From CAZMUD01 sp964569715 (GTDB lineage Bacteria > Chloroflexota > Dehalococcoidia > Dehalococcoidales > UBA2162): a stretch of 12,394 bases of DNA. Position 1 is the stretch's first letter. Each line of letters opens with the position of its first letter. Shown piece by piece: positions 1 to 6,515 of the stretch. The DNA lies in the NCBI GenBank assembly GCA_964569715.1, contig CAZMUD010000036.1, positions 1 to 12,394 of the forward strand, written 5' to 3'. Below the pieces are notes generated by a model that did not search any database, was not told the DNA's origin, and saw only the letters and a list, made by a program, of their open reading frames with translations. A program made the position numbers and the translations under genes.

Positions 1-2
1 AA

Positions 3-290
3 ATGCCTGGTAAATCACGGCGCAGAAGAGGAAAGTATTCACTTCAAAGTAAAAAAAAGAAAGGCAGGCAAGGCCCTCCAGCCGTACTTGCCCAGCAGCC
101 AGTAGTTGCTCAAACTCATGAGCCTGTTTCCTCCCCTGATGCATCTGTTCCTTCAGCCAGTGTGCCGACCCCGATGGTAAAACCGGCGGCCGTTCGGTAT
201 CCCTATATAGCTACCGAACTGTGGACCATCGGTATTCTAGCCGGGGTAATGCTGGTTGTTCTCGTCGTGCTAGCTCGGGTTTTATCCTAG
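3..290 (+). CDS. Small basic protein with one C-terminal membrane segment, function unknown
   Basis: This 95-residue protein has three visible parts. Residues 1-23 are very basic, with an RRRR run at 6-9 and a KKKK run at 17-20. Residues 24-65 are a low-complexity linker rich in Pro, Ala, Ser and Val. Residues 72-95 hold one hydrophobic helix that ends at the C-terminus. That layout predicts a tail-anchored inner-membrane protein with a cytoplasmic arm that could bind nucleic acid or acidic lipid. No catalytic motif is visible and I cannot name a family. The ATG lies two bases from the window edge, so its ribosome-binding site and any upstream in-frame start cannot be judged. It stops 6 bases before pcm, so the two are probably co-transcribed and translationally coupled. 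Similar small proteins seem familiar from Dehalococcoidia, but that is memory, not a search. Confidence 0.7.
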   Translation: MPGKSRRRRGKYSLQSKKKKGRQGPPAVLAQQPVVAQTHEPVSSPDASVPSASVPTPMVKPAAVRYPYIATELWTIGILAGVMLVVLVVLARVLS

Positions 291-296
291 TTCATT

Positions 297-935
297 ATGG
301 ACTTTGCAGCGGCAAGAGCCAGGTTAATTGAGCACCTTGGAACTGAGATTAAGGATGAGCGGGTATTAGCGGCGATGGCCCGCATACCTCGAGAGCGTTT
401 TGTGCCACCAGAGGAACGGCAGTTAGCCTATGAAGATAGGCCGCTCCCTATTGGTCTAGACCAGACAATTTCGCAGCCTTTTATTGTTGCCCTCATGACT
501 CAGGAGCTAGGACTTACTGGCAGTGAAAAGGTGTTGGAAATAGGGGCGGGCAGTGGCTATCAGGCAGCTATTCTTGCTGAGTTAGCTCGGACGGTGATTG
601 CAGTAGAGCGCCTGCCGACTCTTGCTGAAACAGCTAGGAAGGTGCTGAATAGCCTGGGCTACACCAATATCACTGTGCACCTGGCTAAGGAGACCCTGGG
701 TTGGCCTGAGGAGGCACCTTACGATGCCATAATAGCTAGTGCTGCTGCTCCCAGAGTGCCGCCTGACCTTCTAGCCCAGCTAGCCATCGGCGGGCGGATA
801 GTAATTCCTGTAGGGTCGCGTTATATGCAGGAGTTATATAAAATTACCAGGCGGAGAAAGAAGAATACGATTCAGAATTTGGGGGGTTGCCGCTTTGTCT
901 CTCTTATTGGTAAAGGCGCCTGGGAGGAAGAATAG
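297..935 (+). CDS. pcm: Protein-L-isoaspartate O-methyltransferase
   Basis: The enzyme transfers a methyl group from S-adenosylmethionine to the abnormal carboxylate of L-isoaspartyl residues in aged cytoplasmic proteins, starting their repair. The 212 residues match the usual family length. Family marks in order: PRERFVP (31-37), the substrate-side motif PIGLDQTISQP (51-61), the SAM-binding glycine loop EIGAGSGYQA (81-90), the acidic end of strand beta-2 VIAVER (100-105), and the conserved C-terminal GCRFVSLIGKGAW. The usual Gly before QTISQP is Asp here, a variation I regard as tolerated. No clear Shine-Dalgarno precedes the ATG. The preceding gene ends 6 bases upstream, so translation is probably coupled. 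Nothing suggests truncation. Confidence 0.95.
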   Translation: MDFAAARARLIEHLGTEIKDERVLAAMARIPRERFVPPEERQLAYEDRPLPIGLDQTISQPFIVALMTQELGLTGSEKVLEIGAGSGYQAAILAELARTVIAVERLPTLAETARKVLNSLGYTNITVHLAKETLGWPEEAPYDAIIASAAAPRVPPDLLAQLAIGGRIVIPVGSRYMQELYKITRRRKKNTIQNLGGCRFVSLIGKGAWEEE

Positions 936-982
936 ATAAGAGGAGAGAGCTTGGGTGAAAAGAGGCCGCAGTTAAAAGGTAG

Positions 983-1023
983 GTGGGTGCTGTAGAAGTG
1001 TTACCATCAGGGTGTGCGCCCAC
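983..1023 (+). other. Weak stem-loop in the pcm-nitroreductase spacer
   Basis: The 127-base spacer between pcm and the nitroreductase gene holds an 8-bp inverted repeat, GTGGGTGC (983-990) against GCGCCCAC (1016-1023), with one G-T wobble and a 25-base loop. No U-run follows, so it is not a standard terminator. I see no convincing sigma-70 promoter in the spacer. It could be chance. Confidence 0.2.
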
Positions 1024-1062
1024 TGCTAATCAATAAACTTAGAGCAATAAAGGGAGGGAAAA

Positions 1063-1623
1063 ATGGAAGTTCTAGAGGCAGTTAAGGGTAGGAGAAGTAT
1101 TCGCCGGTATAAGGCTGACCCGGTAGATGACAAAACTATAGAGCTTGTTTTGGAAGCTGCCCGATGGGCACCATCCTGGGCTAATACCCAGTGCTGGCGA
1201 TTTATTGTGGTGCGGGACACCAGCATAAAGGATAAGCTGGCGGACGCGCTAAAAAGTGCCAGGCCAGAGGGAAAGAATCCAGCAGCCGAAGCCGTGAGGA
1301 ATGCCCCTGTTGTCATAGTAGCCTGTGCTGAGCTGGAGAAGTCGGGCTTTTATCATGGAGAACCGACCACAGATAAGGGCGATTGGTATATGTTTGATGT
1401 GGCATTGGCTATGCAGAACCTAGTATTAGCTGCCCACTCGCTGGGTCTAGGCACGGTAATCCTTGGTCTTTTTGACGCTAAAAAGGTAGACAGTATTCTA
1501 GAGGTACCAGAAGGTTTTTGCGTGGTTGCGATAACCCCTCTAGGTTACCCTGACCAAGAACCCAGACCTGTCCCAAGAAAAGAGCTTTCTGAAATTGTCT
1601 CTTATGATAAATACAGCACTTAA
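1063..1623 (+). CDS. Nitroreductase-family FMN oxidoreductase
   Basis: This 186-residue protein belongs to the nitroreductase fold, homodimeric FMN enzymes that use NAD(P)H to reduce nitro groups, quinones, flavins or other substrates. The FMN-phosphate motif RRSIRRY is at 10-16, PSWANTQ at 37-43 corresponds to the usual PSxxNxQ segment, and SLGLGTV at 126-132 is the conserved glycine-rich turn. The C-terminal half ends with the typical GYPDQEP strand. It is a single-domain short form with no fused ferredoxin. A strong Shine-Dalgarno, AGGGAGG at 1051-1057, sits 5 bases before the ATG and fixes the start. The substrate cannot be read from sequence, and its neighbours, pcm upstream and a SpoIIM-like gene downstream, give no pathway clue. 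Confidence 0.9.
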   Translation: MEVLEAVKGRRSIRRYKADPVDDKTIELVLEAARWAPSWANTQCWRFIVVRDTSIKDKLADALKSARPEGKNPAAEAVRNAPVVIVACAELEKSGFYHGEPTTDKGDWYMFDVALAMQNLVLAAHSLGLGTVILGLFDAKKVDSILEVPEGFCVVAITPLGYPDQEPRPVPRKELSEIVSYDKYST

Positions 1624-1643
1624 ATAAGAGGCTGCTAAAACCG

Positions 1644-1662
1644 CTGAAAAAGGAGCTTTCAG
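1644..1662 (+). promoter_or_regulatory. Hairpin holding an SD-like sequence in its loop
   Basis: CTGAAA (1644-1649) pairs with TTTCAG (1657-1662), leaving AAGGAGC as a 7-base loop. The SD-like AAGGAG is 19 bases from the SpoIIM-family ATG, too far for normal use, so a regulatory role is speculative. Confidence 0.2.
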
Positions 1663-1674
1663 TAGTTACTTTAG

Positions 1675-2226
1675 ATGAGCTATAAACGGTGGCTTTTCAT
1701 CGCTATTTTTTTATTCGGCATCGGGCTGGTGTTGGGTCTGGCTACCCCGGCTGGTATCACCCCCCTTCTTGCCGAGGATATTGCTGCCCTTGAGGAGCTT
1801 GCCGAGCTCTTGGCGTCGCTTCCTCAGTCATCTGTTTTGGTCATTATCCTTATTAAAAATGTTTCGGCTGTGTTGATAAGCTTTGTCTTCAGCCCCATTC
1901 TTTGCCTGACGCCGGTTATGGCACTAACTGTTAACGGCTGGCTTCTTGGCCTGGTAGCAATCTCGGTAGTGGAGGAGCAATCCCTCGGCTATCTGTTAGC
2001 CGGTTTGCTGCCTCATGGTATCTTTGAACTCCCGGCTCTTATTATGGGCGAGGCGGTCGCTCTCAGCTTCGGCACAGCGGTGATACTAGCCCTGTTTAAA
2101 AAAGAAAAGAGAAGTCTTCTGCTGCCTAATCTCAGACACAACTTAAGGTATCTGGCAGTGGCGCTCGCCCTATTCTTGCCGGCGGCTATCGTTGAGACAT
2201 ACATCACCCCACTGTTTCTGCGTTAA
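1675..2226 (+). CDS. SpoIIM/DUF95-family integral membrane protein
   Basis: This 183-residue protein has about five hydrophobic segments (roughly residues 5-23, 52-78, 80-100, 106-142 and 157-176). The signature PHGIFELPA at 113-121 is the hallmark of the stage II sporulation protein M family. In Bacillus, SpoIIM is part of the SpoIIDMP complex that drives engulfment, but the family is common in non-sporulating bacteria and archaea, where its role is not established. No other sporulation gene is in view, so a sporulation role should not be assumed. The start is fixed by an in-frame stop at 1672-1674. The nearest purine-rich motif (AAGGAG, 1650-1655) is 19 bases away, inside a small hairpin loop, so initiation may be weak or unusual. 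Confidence 0.85.
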   Translation: MSYKRWLFIAIFLFGIGLVLGLATPAGITPLLAEDIAALEELAELLASLPQSSVLVIILIKNVSAVLISFVFSPILCLTPVMALTVNGWLLGLVAISVVEEQSLGYLLAGLLPHGIFELPALIMGEAVALSFGTAVILALFKKEKRSLLLPNLRHNLRYLAVALALFLPAAIVETYITPLFLR

Positions 2227-2253
2227 TTGGAAACCTGTCTCCCTCTCCTTTGT

Positions 2254-2315
2254 TAGTCTAGAGTCAAGAGTCTAGAGTCAAGGACTTTCTGACTCCCGAC
2301 TTCTGACTTTAAATT
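2254..2315. repeat. Inverted array of AGTC/GACT heptamer repeats forming a long imperfect hairpin
   Basis: Four copies of a GAGTCWA-type heptamer run rightward, with AGTC cores at 2255, 2262, 2269 and 2276, exactly 7 bases apart. They are followed by four reverse-complement cores, GACT at 2283, 2291, 2298 and 2305, the last three also 7 apart. Positions 2262-2280 fold onto 2290-2308: 16 of 19 positions pair, one of them a wobble, and the mismatches fall between the cores. The loop is 9 bases, and weaker pairing continues outward to 2255/2315. It lies between the SpoIIM-family stop and the EF-G promoter. It may end the upstream transcript, although no clean U-run follows, or be an intergenic repeat element. 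Similar heptamer repeats are known to me from other bacterial genomes. Confidence 0.75.
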
Positions 2316-2352
2316 CTTAAGGGGGTGAGGTTGATAAATAATTTCCGGTTTC

Positions 2353-2382
2353 TTGCTGTATCTGCCTAACTATGATTATAAT
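2353..2382 (+). promoter_or_regulatory. Candidate sigma-70 promoter for the EF-G-like gene
   Basis: A perfect -10 hexamer TATAAT lies at 2377-2382. A weak -35, TTGCTG at 2353-2358, is 18 bases upstream. The predicted start near 2389 would give a leader of about 28 bases containing the purine-rich GAGAGTGGGTG before the ATG at 2417. Confidence 0.5.
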
Positions 2383-2416
2383 ATGGTGGAATAAATTAAA
2401 GAGAGTGGGTGATTAG

Positions 2417-4477
2417 ATGGAGCAATACGGACTGGAGAGTATTCGCAACCTTGTTTTGCTGTCTCATAATGGCGCTGGCAAGACATCCCTATCAGAAGCT
2501 ATTTTGTTTACCACTAAGGCAATTACGCGGTTAGGCAAGGTTGACGATGGGACTACCACCTCGGACTATGACCCGGCTGAAGTAAAGCACCAGATTAGCA
2601 TTAACCTATCGGTGCTTCCCTGCCAGTGGAAGGGGACTAGGATTAACCTTCTTGATACCCCTGGTTATTCTGACTTTGTTGCTGAGGTCAGGGCGGCAAC
2701 GCGGGTTAGTGAAGGGGCAGTGATTGTGGTGTGCGCTGCCTCTGGCGTTGAGGTTGGCACGGAACAGGTGTGGACATATAGCCAGGAAGCTAACCTGACT
2801 CGCTTGCTCTTTGTTAATAAGATGGATCGCGAGAATGCTGATTTCTATCGAACTGTAGAGGGGCTTCAGGCTAGGTTTGGCTCTAAATGCCTGCCGGTGC
2901 AGCTACCTATAGGTGCTCACAATGACTTTCAGGGGATAGTGGACCTGCTGACGATGAAAAGCTATACCGATTCTTCGGCGAAGGAGGGTGAAATACCCTC
3001 ATCATTGCAAACCCAGGCCGAGTCTTTTCGTGAAAAGTTGGTGGAGGCAGTAGTTGAAATTGATGATAGCTTGCTGGAGAAGTATCTGGGTGGGGAGGAA
3101 CTCGGTCTGGAGGAACTCAGTGATGGCTTACGGCGGTCTGTAGCAACCGGCCAGATAGTGCCAGTCCTTGTTGGCTCAGCCCTACGGAATATAGGGATTA
3201 GCTTGCTGCTGGATGCCATAAATAGTTATCTGCCATCGCCTAAAGAGCGGGATGTAGCTGTTGTTGGCGGTTCTGGCAAGCAAGAGACGCTTGAGCCGAG
3301 CCAGGATGCTCCGTTAGCTGCCCTGGTGTTTAAGACCAGTGCCGACCCGTATGTTGGCAAACTCACCTACTTCCGGGTTTACCATGGTGCTATTGATAGT
3401 AATTCCCATGTGTGGAATGCCGCACGAGGCGAGGCAGAGCGTATAGGTCAGTTGTTTAGCCTGAGAGGTAAGACCCAGGAGCCGGTATCTCAAGTTAGGT
3501 CGGGGGACATCGGGGCGGTAGCCAAATTGAGCATAACTGGCACCGGGGACACACTATGTAATCGGGATAAGCCGGTGAAGATTGCTCCTATCTTATTCCC
3601 TGAGCCGATTTTTAATGAAGCAGTGTATCCTAAGACCAAGGCTGACCTAGACAAGCTGGGAGTGGCTTTATCCAGGCTGACTGAGGAAGAACCTACCCTT
3701 CGGGTACATAGGGATAGTGATACCAGTGAGACCATTCTATCGGGGCTTGGCGAGACTCAACTTGAAGTAGCCGCTGAGAAGATGTTGAGTAAATTCGGTG
3801 TGGGTGTCTCCCTGGAGACCCCCAAGGTTCCCTATAGAGAGACTGTTACCATACCAACCAAGGCTGAGTATAAGCATAAGAAACAGACCGGAGGACACGG
3901 GCAATACGGGCATGTCCTTTTGGAGCTGGAGCCTTTACCGCGTGGCAGTGGCTGTGAGTTTGCTGCTAGGGTAGTAGGTGGTCGCATACCTAAAAACTAT
4001 ATTCCAGCGGTGGAGAAAGGGGTTAATGAGGCGGTTCACGAGGGGGTTCTGGCTCGTTACCTTGTTACTGACATAAAGGTAACCGTCTATGATGGTAGCT
4101 ATCACCCGGTTGATTCTTCAGAAATATGCTTCAAAATTGCCGGGGCAGGAGCGCTGAAGAAGGGATTATCTCAGGCACAACCTATCCTTCTCGAACCGAT
4201 AATGAATATTGCGGTGAGCGTCCCCGAGGATTACACAGGTGATATTATCGGCGACCTCAATACCAAACGGGCTCAGGTCCAGGGTATGAACCCTGAGAAT
4301 GGAATTAATGTTATTGAGGCTCAGGTACCACTGGCTGAGATTCTGCGTTACGCTATAGACCTGAAGTCAATAACTCAGGGCCGGGGGAGCTTTACCGTAG
4401 AGTTTAGCCACTATCAAGAGACGCCCCCCCAAATCACCCAGAAAATTATTTCTGAAAAGCAAGCCGAGAAGGCTTAA
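2417..4477 (+). CDS. Elongation factor G-like translational GTPase (EF-G paralogue)
   Basis: This 686-residue protein has the five-domain EF-G layout: GTPase (about 1-275), domain II (about 295-385), domain III (about 400-475), domain IV (about 480-600) and domain V (about 605-680). GTPase motifs are present: P-loop SHNGAGKT at 16-23, DTPGYSDF at 80-87 and NKMD at 134-137. Domain IV shows QTGGHGQYGHV near 490-500 and GGRIPKNYIPAVEKGV. Two features mark it as the EF-G-like paralogue rather than canonical FusA: the P-loop starts with Ser instead of Gly, and the switch I RGIT motif is replaced by KHQISI (57-62). No rpsL, rpsG or tuf is adjacent, unlike the usual str operon. Family members keep GTPase and ribosome-binding features, but their role beside true EF-G is poorly defined. 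It has its own promoter and converges with etfA. Confidence 0.93.
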   Translation: MEQYGLESIRNLVLLSHNGAGKTSLSEAILFTTKAITRLGKVDDGTTTSDYDPAEVKHQISINLSVLPCQWKGTRINLLDTPGYSDFVAEVRAATRVSEGAVIVVCAASGVEVGTEQVWTYSQEANLTRLLFVNKMDRENADFYRTVEGLQARFGSKCLPVQLPIGAHNDFQGIVDLLTMKSYTDSSAKEGEIPSSLQTQAESFREKLVEAVVEIDDSLLEKYLGGEELGLEELSDGLRRSVATGQIVPVLVGSALRNIGISLLLDAINSYLPSPKERDVAVVGGSGKQETLEPSQDAPLAALVFKTSADPYVGKLTYFRVYHGAIDSNSHVWNAARGEAERIGQLFSLRGKTQEPVSQVRSGDIGAVAKLSITGTGDTLCNRDKPVKIAPILFPEPIFNEAVYPKTKADLDKLGVALSRLTEEEPTLRVHRDSDTSETILSGLGETQLEVAAEKMLSKFGVGVSLETPKVPYRETVTIPTKAEYKHKKQTGGHGQYGHVLLELEPLPRGSGCEFAARVVGGRIPKNYIPAVEKGVNEAVHEGVLARYLVTDIKVTVYDGSYHPVDSSEICFKIAGAGALKKGLSQAQPILLEPIMNIAVSVPEDYTGDIIGDLNTKRAQVQGMNPENGINVIEAQVPLAEILRYAIDLKSITQGRGSFTVEFSHYQETPPQITQKIISEKQAEKA

Positions 4478-4524
4478 CTCCGCCAGGGTGTTTAGGAGGG
4501 GCACCAGTCTCTCCTTCTCCATTC

Positions 4525-4547
4525 CCCCTCTCCGATAAGGAGGGAGG
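4525..4547. terminator. Possible stem-loop between the converging EF-G-like and etfA genes
   Basis: Positions 4525-4533 pair with 4539-4547 (8 of 9 positions, one a G-T wobble) around a GATAA loop. It lies in the 82-base spacer between two converging genes, where a shared terminator would be expected. Neither strand shows a proper U-run after the stem, so intrinsic termination is unproven. Confidence 0.3.
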
Positions 4548-4559
4548 AAAATAATCCCT

Positions 4560-5558
4560 TTACTGTGCCAGCAGCTCCTTGACCTTTTCGGCGAAGGTGG
4601 GGAACACCTTTTTCCAGTCGCCGACTACGCCGTAGCGGGCTTCTTTGAAGATATTTGCCTCAGGGTCTTTATTTATAGCTGCGATGCACTTGGAGCTGGA
4701 GCAACCTGCCATGTGCTGGCTGGAACCTGAGATGGCTACAGCCAGATAAAAGTCAGGGGTAACAATCTTGCCGGTGAGCCCTACTTGTGATGTGTCTGGC
4801 GTCCAGCCATTATCGCAGGCGGGTCGGCTAGAACCAACTGCTCCTTTCAGTTGCTTAGCCAGTTCGGCTAATTGTTCAAAACCTTCAGGCCCGCCAATGC
4901 CTCTACCGCCACTGATTACTACCGGGGCGTCCTCCAGCTTTATCCCTTCTACCTCCTCTTTCACCTTCTCCAGGACTTTGGTTCTTATCGCCGATGGGTC
5001 TAACCCAGCCTCAATAGTAATCACCTCCCCTTTTCTTGAGGTATCTGGCTCCAGGGGTGACATTACTTTAGCTCTAACCGTAGCTATCTGTGGGTCAGAC
5101 TCGTAGCTGAAGATAGCCTGGGCATTTCCTCCGTAGACAGGTTTGGTTTGCAAGAGTCGCTTTGAGTCGGGGTCAATAGCCAGAGCCACGCAGTCCATAG
5201 TGGCTGCTGTCTCCAACCTGAAGGCTAGCCTGGGTGCCAGGTCACGACCGATGGACGTTTGTCCCAGAAGAACAATCTGGGGCGTTACCTGTTTGACTAC
5301 CTTTTCCATAACTGATACATAGGAATCTGTCTGGTAGTCTTTAAGCAGTGGGTCATCAACTACATATACCTTATCGGCGCCAAAGGCAATAGCTTCCTGG
5401 GCTACACTGCTTACATCACTGCCTACTATTACAGCCGATAATTCCTGCTCCAGGTCATCAGCCATCTTTCTACCGCACCCCAAAAGCTCAGTCGCCATGG
5501 CGCTTAGCTTTCCTTCCATAACCTCACCATAAATCATAACACCTTTATATTCAGACAT
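4560..5558 (-). CDS. etfA: Electron transfer flavoprotein, alpha subunit
   Basis: EtfA is the larger subunit of the soluble FAD heterodimer that carries electrons between dehydrogenases, typically acyl-CoA dehydrogenases, and a membrane quinone oxidoreductase. The 332 residues have an N-terminal adenine-nucleotide-hydrolase-like domain (about 1-190), then the FAD domain. Visible FAD-site marks are SGGRG (216-220), SRP (244-246), QVGLTGK (258-264) and SGSSQH (277-282), followed by the conserved INKDPEANIF strand and GVVGDW. The ATG is preceded at 9 bases by AAGGGGG (reverse strand, 5568-5574). It follows etfB by 62 bases on the same strand, the usual order. No iron-sulphur extension, acyl-CoA dehydrogenase or ETF-quinone oxidoreductase is in view, so the electron partner is unknown. 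Confidence 0.95.
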   Translation of the reverse strand: MSEYKGVMIYGEVMEGKLSAMATELLGCGRKMADDLEQELSAVIVGSDVSSVAQEAIAFGADKVYVVDDPLLKDYQTDSYVSVMEKVVKQVTPQIVLLGQTSIGRDLAPRLAFRLETAATMDCVALAIDPDSKRLLQTKPVYGGNAQAIFSYESDPQIATVRAKVMSPLEPDTSRKGEVITIEAGLDPSAIRTKVLEKVKEEVEGIKLEDAPVVISGGRGIGGPEGFEQLAELAKQLKGAVGSSRPACDNGWTPDTSQVGLTGKIVTPDFYLAVAISGSSQHMAGCSSSKCIAAINKDPEANIFKEARYGVVGDWKKVFPTFAEKVKELLAQ

Positions 5559-5620
5559 CCGATTTAACCCCCTTAATTTTGACTGCTAAGAAAACTCCTT
5601 TTCCGCAGTTTAATTACGCT

Positions 5621-6421
5621 CTATAGAACTTTGGCTTCCCTGAGTTTCAGGGCTAGATTAGCCCCCGCCTCCTCCAAGCTCTCCCCTTCTATAATCTCGC
5701 ACTTACCTTCACGAACTGGCTGGAACAGTTTGAGCAGCTTGGTGCGTCGACCGGTAGCGCCAAGCTGGGAGGGTTCAGCCCCTATATCGGCTGGTTTCCA
5801 GATAATAGGCTCCTTCCGCTTGGCTCCCATAATCCCTTTAATGGTGGGGTAGCGAGCTTCACCAAGCTCATTGCTTACCGTAATTAAGGCAGGCAGGGAT
5901 ACCTCGACAACCTCGAAGCCATCAGCGGTTACCCGCTCTACCCTTGCCTTACCATCGGTGATATCTATTTTCCTGGCTAAAGTTACACTGGGCAACCCCA
6001 GTATCTCAGCGATGCCTGTGCCCACTTGCCCGGTATCCCAGTCGGCAGCCTGCCGGCCGCAGAAGATAAGGTCATACTCACCTACTTTTTTGATAGCCAT
6101 GGCTAGGGCATAGGCCGTTGACCAGCTATCACCCTCAATATAAGCTTCATCCTCCAGCAGGACAAGCTCATCAGCTCCCATAGATAGTGGTTTCTTTACC
6201 ACATCCCGTAACAGGTTAATGCCCAGGGTTATCGCCGTGATTTTACCACCCTGGGCGTCCTTAATTCTTAACGCTGCCTCAACCGCATTCTCATCGAAAG
6301 GGCTGATTACTGGCGGCACGCCCGGTGGTGGCACCACCTTATTGGCTGAGTCATCAACCTTGAAACTGGCTGGTGGTGCCTCAGGGTCAATTACCTGCTT
6401 GCAACAAACAATCATATTCAT
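5621..6421 (-). CDS. etfB: Electron transfer flavoprotein, beta subunit
   Basis: EtfB pairs with EtfA and binds the second nucleotide: AMP in classical ETFs, or a second FAD in electron-bifurcating ones. The 266 residues start with the typical MIVCCKQV strand. They contain SPFDENAVEAALRIKD (40-55), the nucleotide-site segment GRQAADWDTGQVG (122-134) and the family motif EARYPTIKGIMGAKRK (188-203). The segment at 122-134 resembles both classes, so I do not call bifurcation. A good Shine-Dalgarno, AAGGAGG (reverse strand, 6434-6440), sits 12 bases before the first ATG; the second ATG two codons later would be farther away, so the first is kept. It is probably transcribed with etfA from a promoter at the 3' edge of prmC. 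Confidence 0.95.
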   Translation of the reverse strand: MNMIVCCKQVIDPEAPPASFKVDDSANKVVPPPGVPPVISPFDENAVEAALRIKDAQGGKITAITLGINLLRDVVKKPLSMGADELVLLEDEAYIEGDSWSTAYALAMAIKKVGEYDLIFCGRQAADWDTGQVGTGIAEILGLPSVTLARKIDITDGKARVERVTADGFEVVEVSLPALITVSNELGEARYPTIKGIMGAKRKEPIIWKPADIGAEPSQLGATGRRTKLLKLFQPVREGKCEIIEGESLEEAGANLALKLREAKVL

Positions 6422-6486
6422 CGTGTGCCTGTTCCTCCTTCTATTTCTGACTTATTCTTTGACCTTGGGGGGACCCCCAGTTGAAT

Positions 6487-6515
6487 AATTTAGCATCAAA
6501 CAGGTTCTGCGTCAA
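6487..6515 (-). promoter_or_regulatory. Candidate promoter for etfBA, overlapping the prmC stop codon
   Basis: On the reverse strand, TTGACG (6515-6510) is followed after exactly 17 bases by TAAATT (6492-6487), preceded by TGC as in an extended -10. The -35 element includes the TGA stop of prmC. The predicted transcript would begin near 6480, at a short G/C hairpin (6466-6479), and carry a leader of about 60 bases to etfB. Confidence 0.45.

Noticed and set aside
2325..2369. Possible 14-codon leader peptide starting at GTG 2325 behind a G-rich motif
   Set aside because: It has no attenuator-like codon run and lies upstream of the predicted transcript start of the EF-G-like gene.
6465..6480. 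G-run/C-run palindrome upstream of etfB as an intrinsic terminator for prmC
   Set aside because: The stem is only about five pairs with a 4-base loop, and no U-run follows on the relevant strand.
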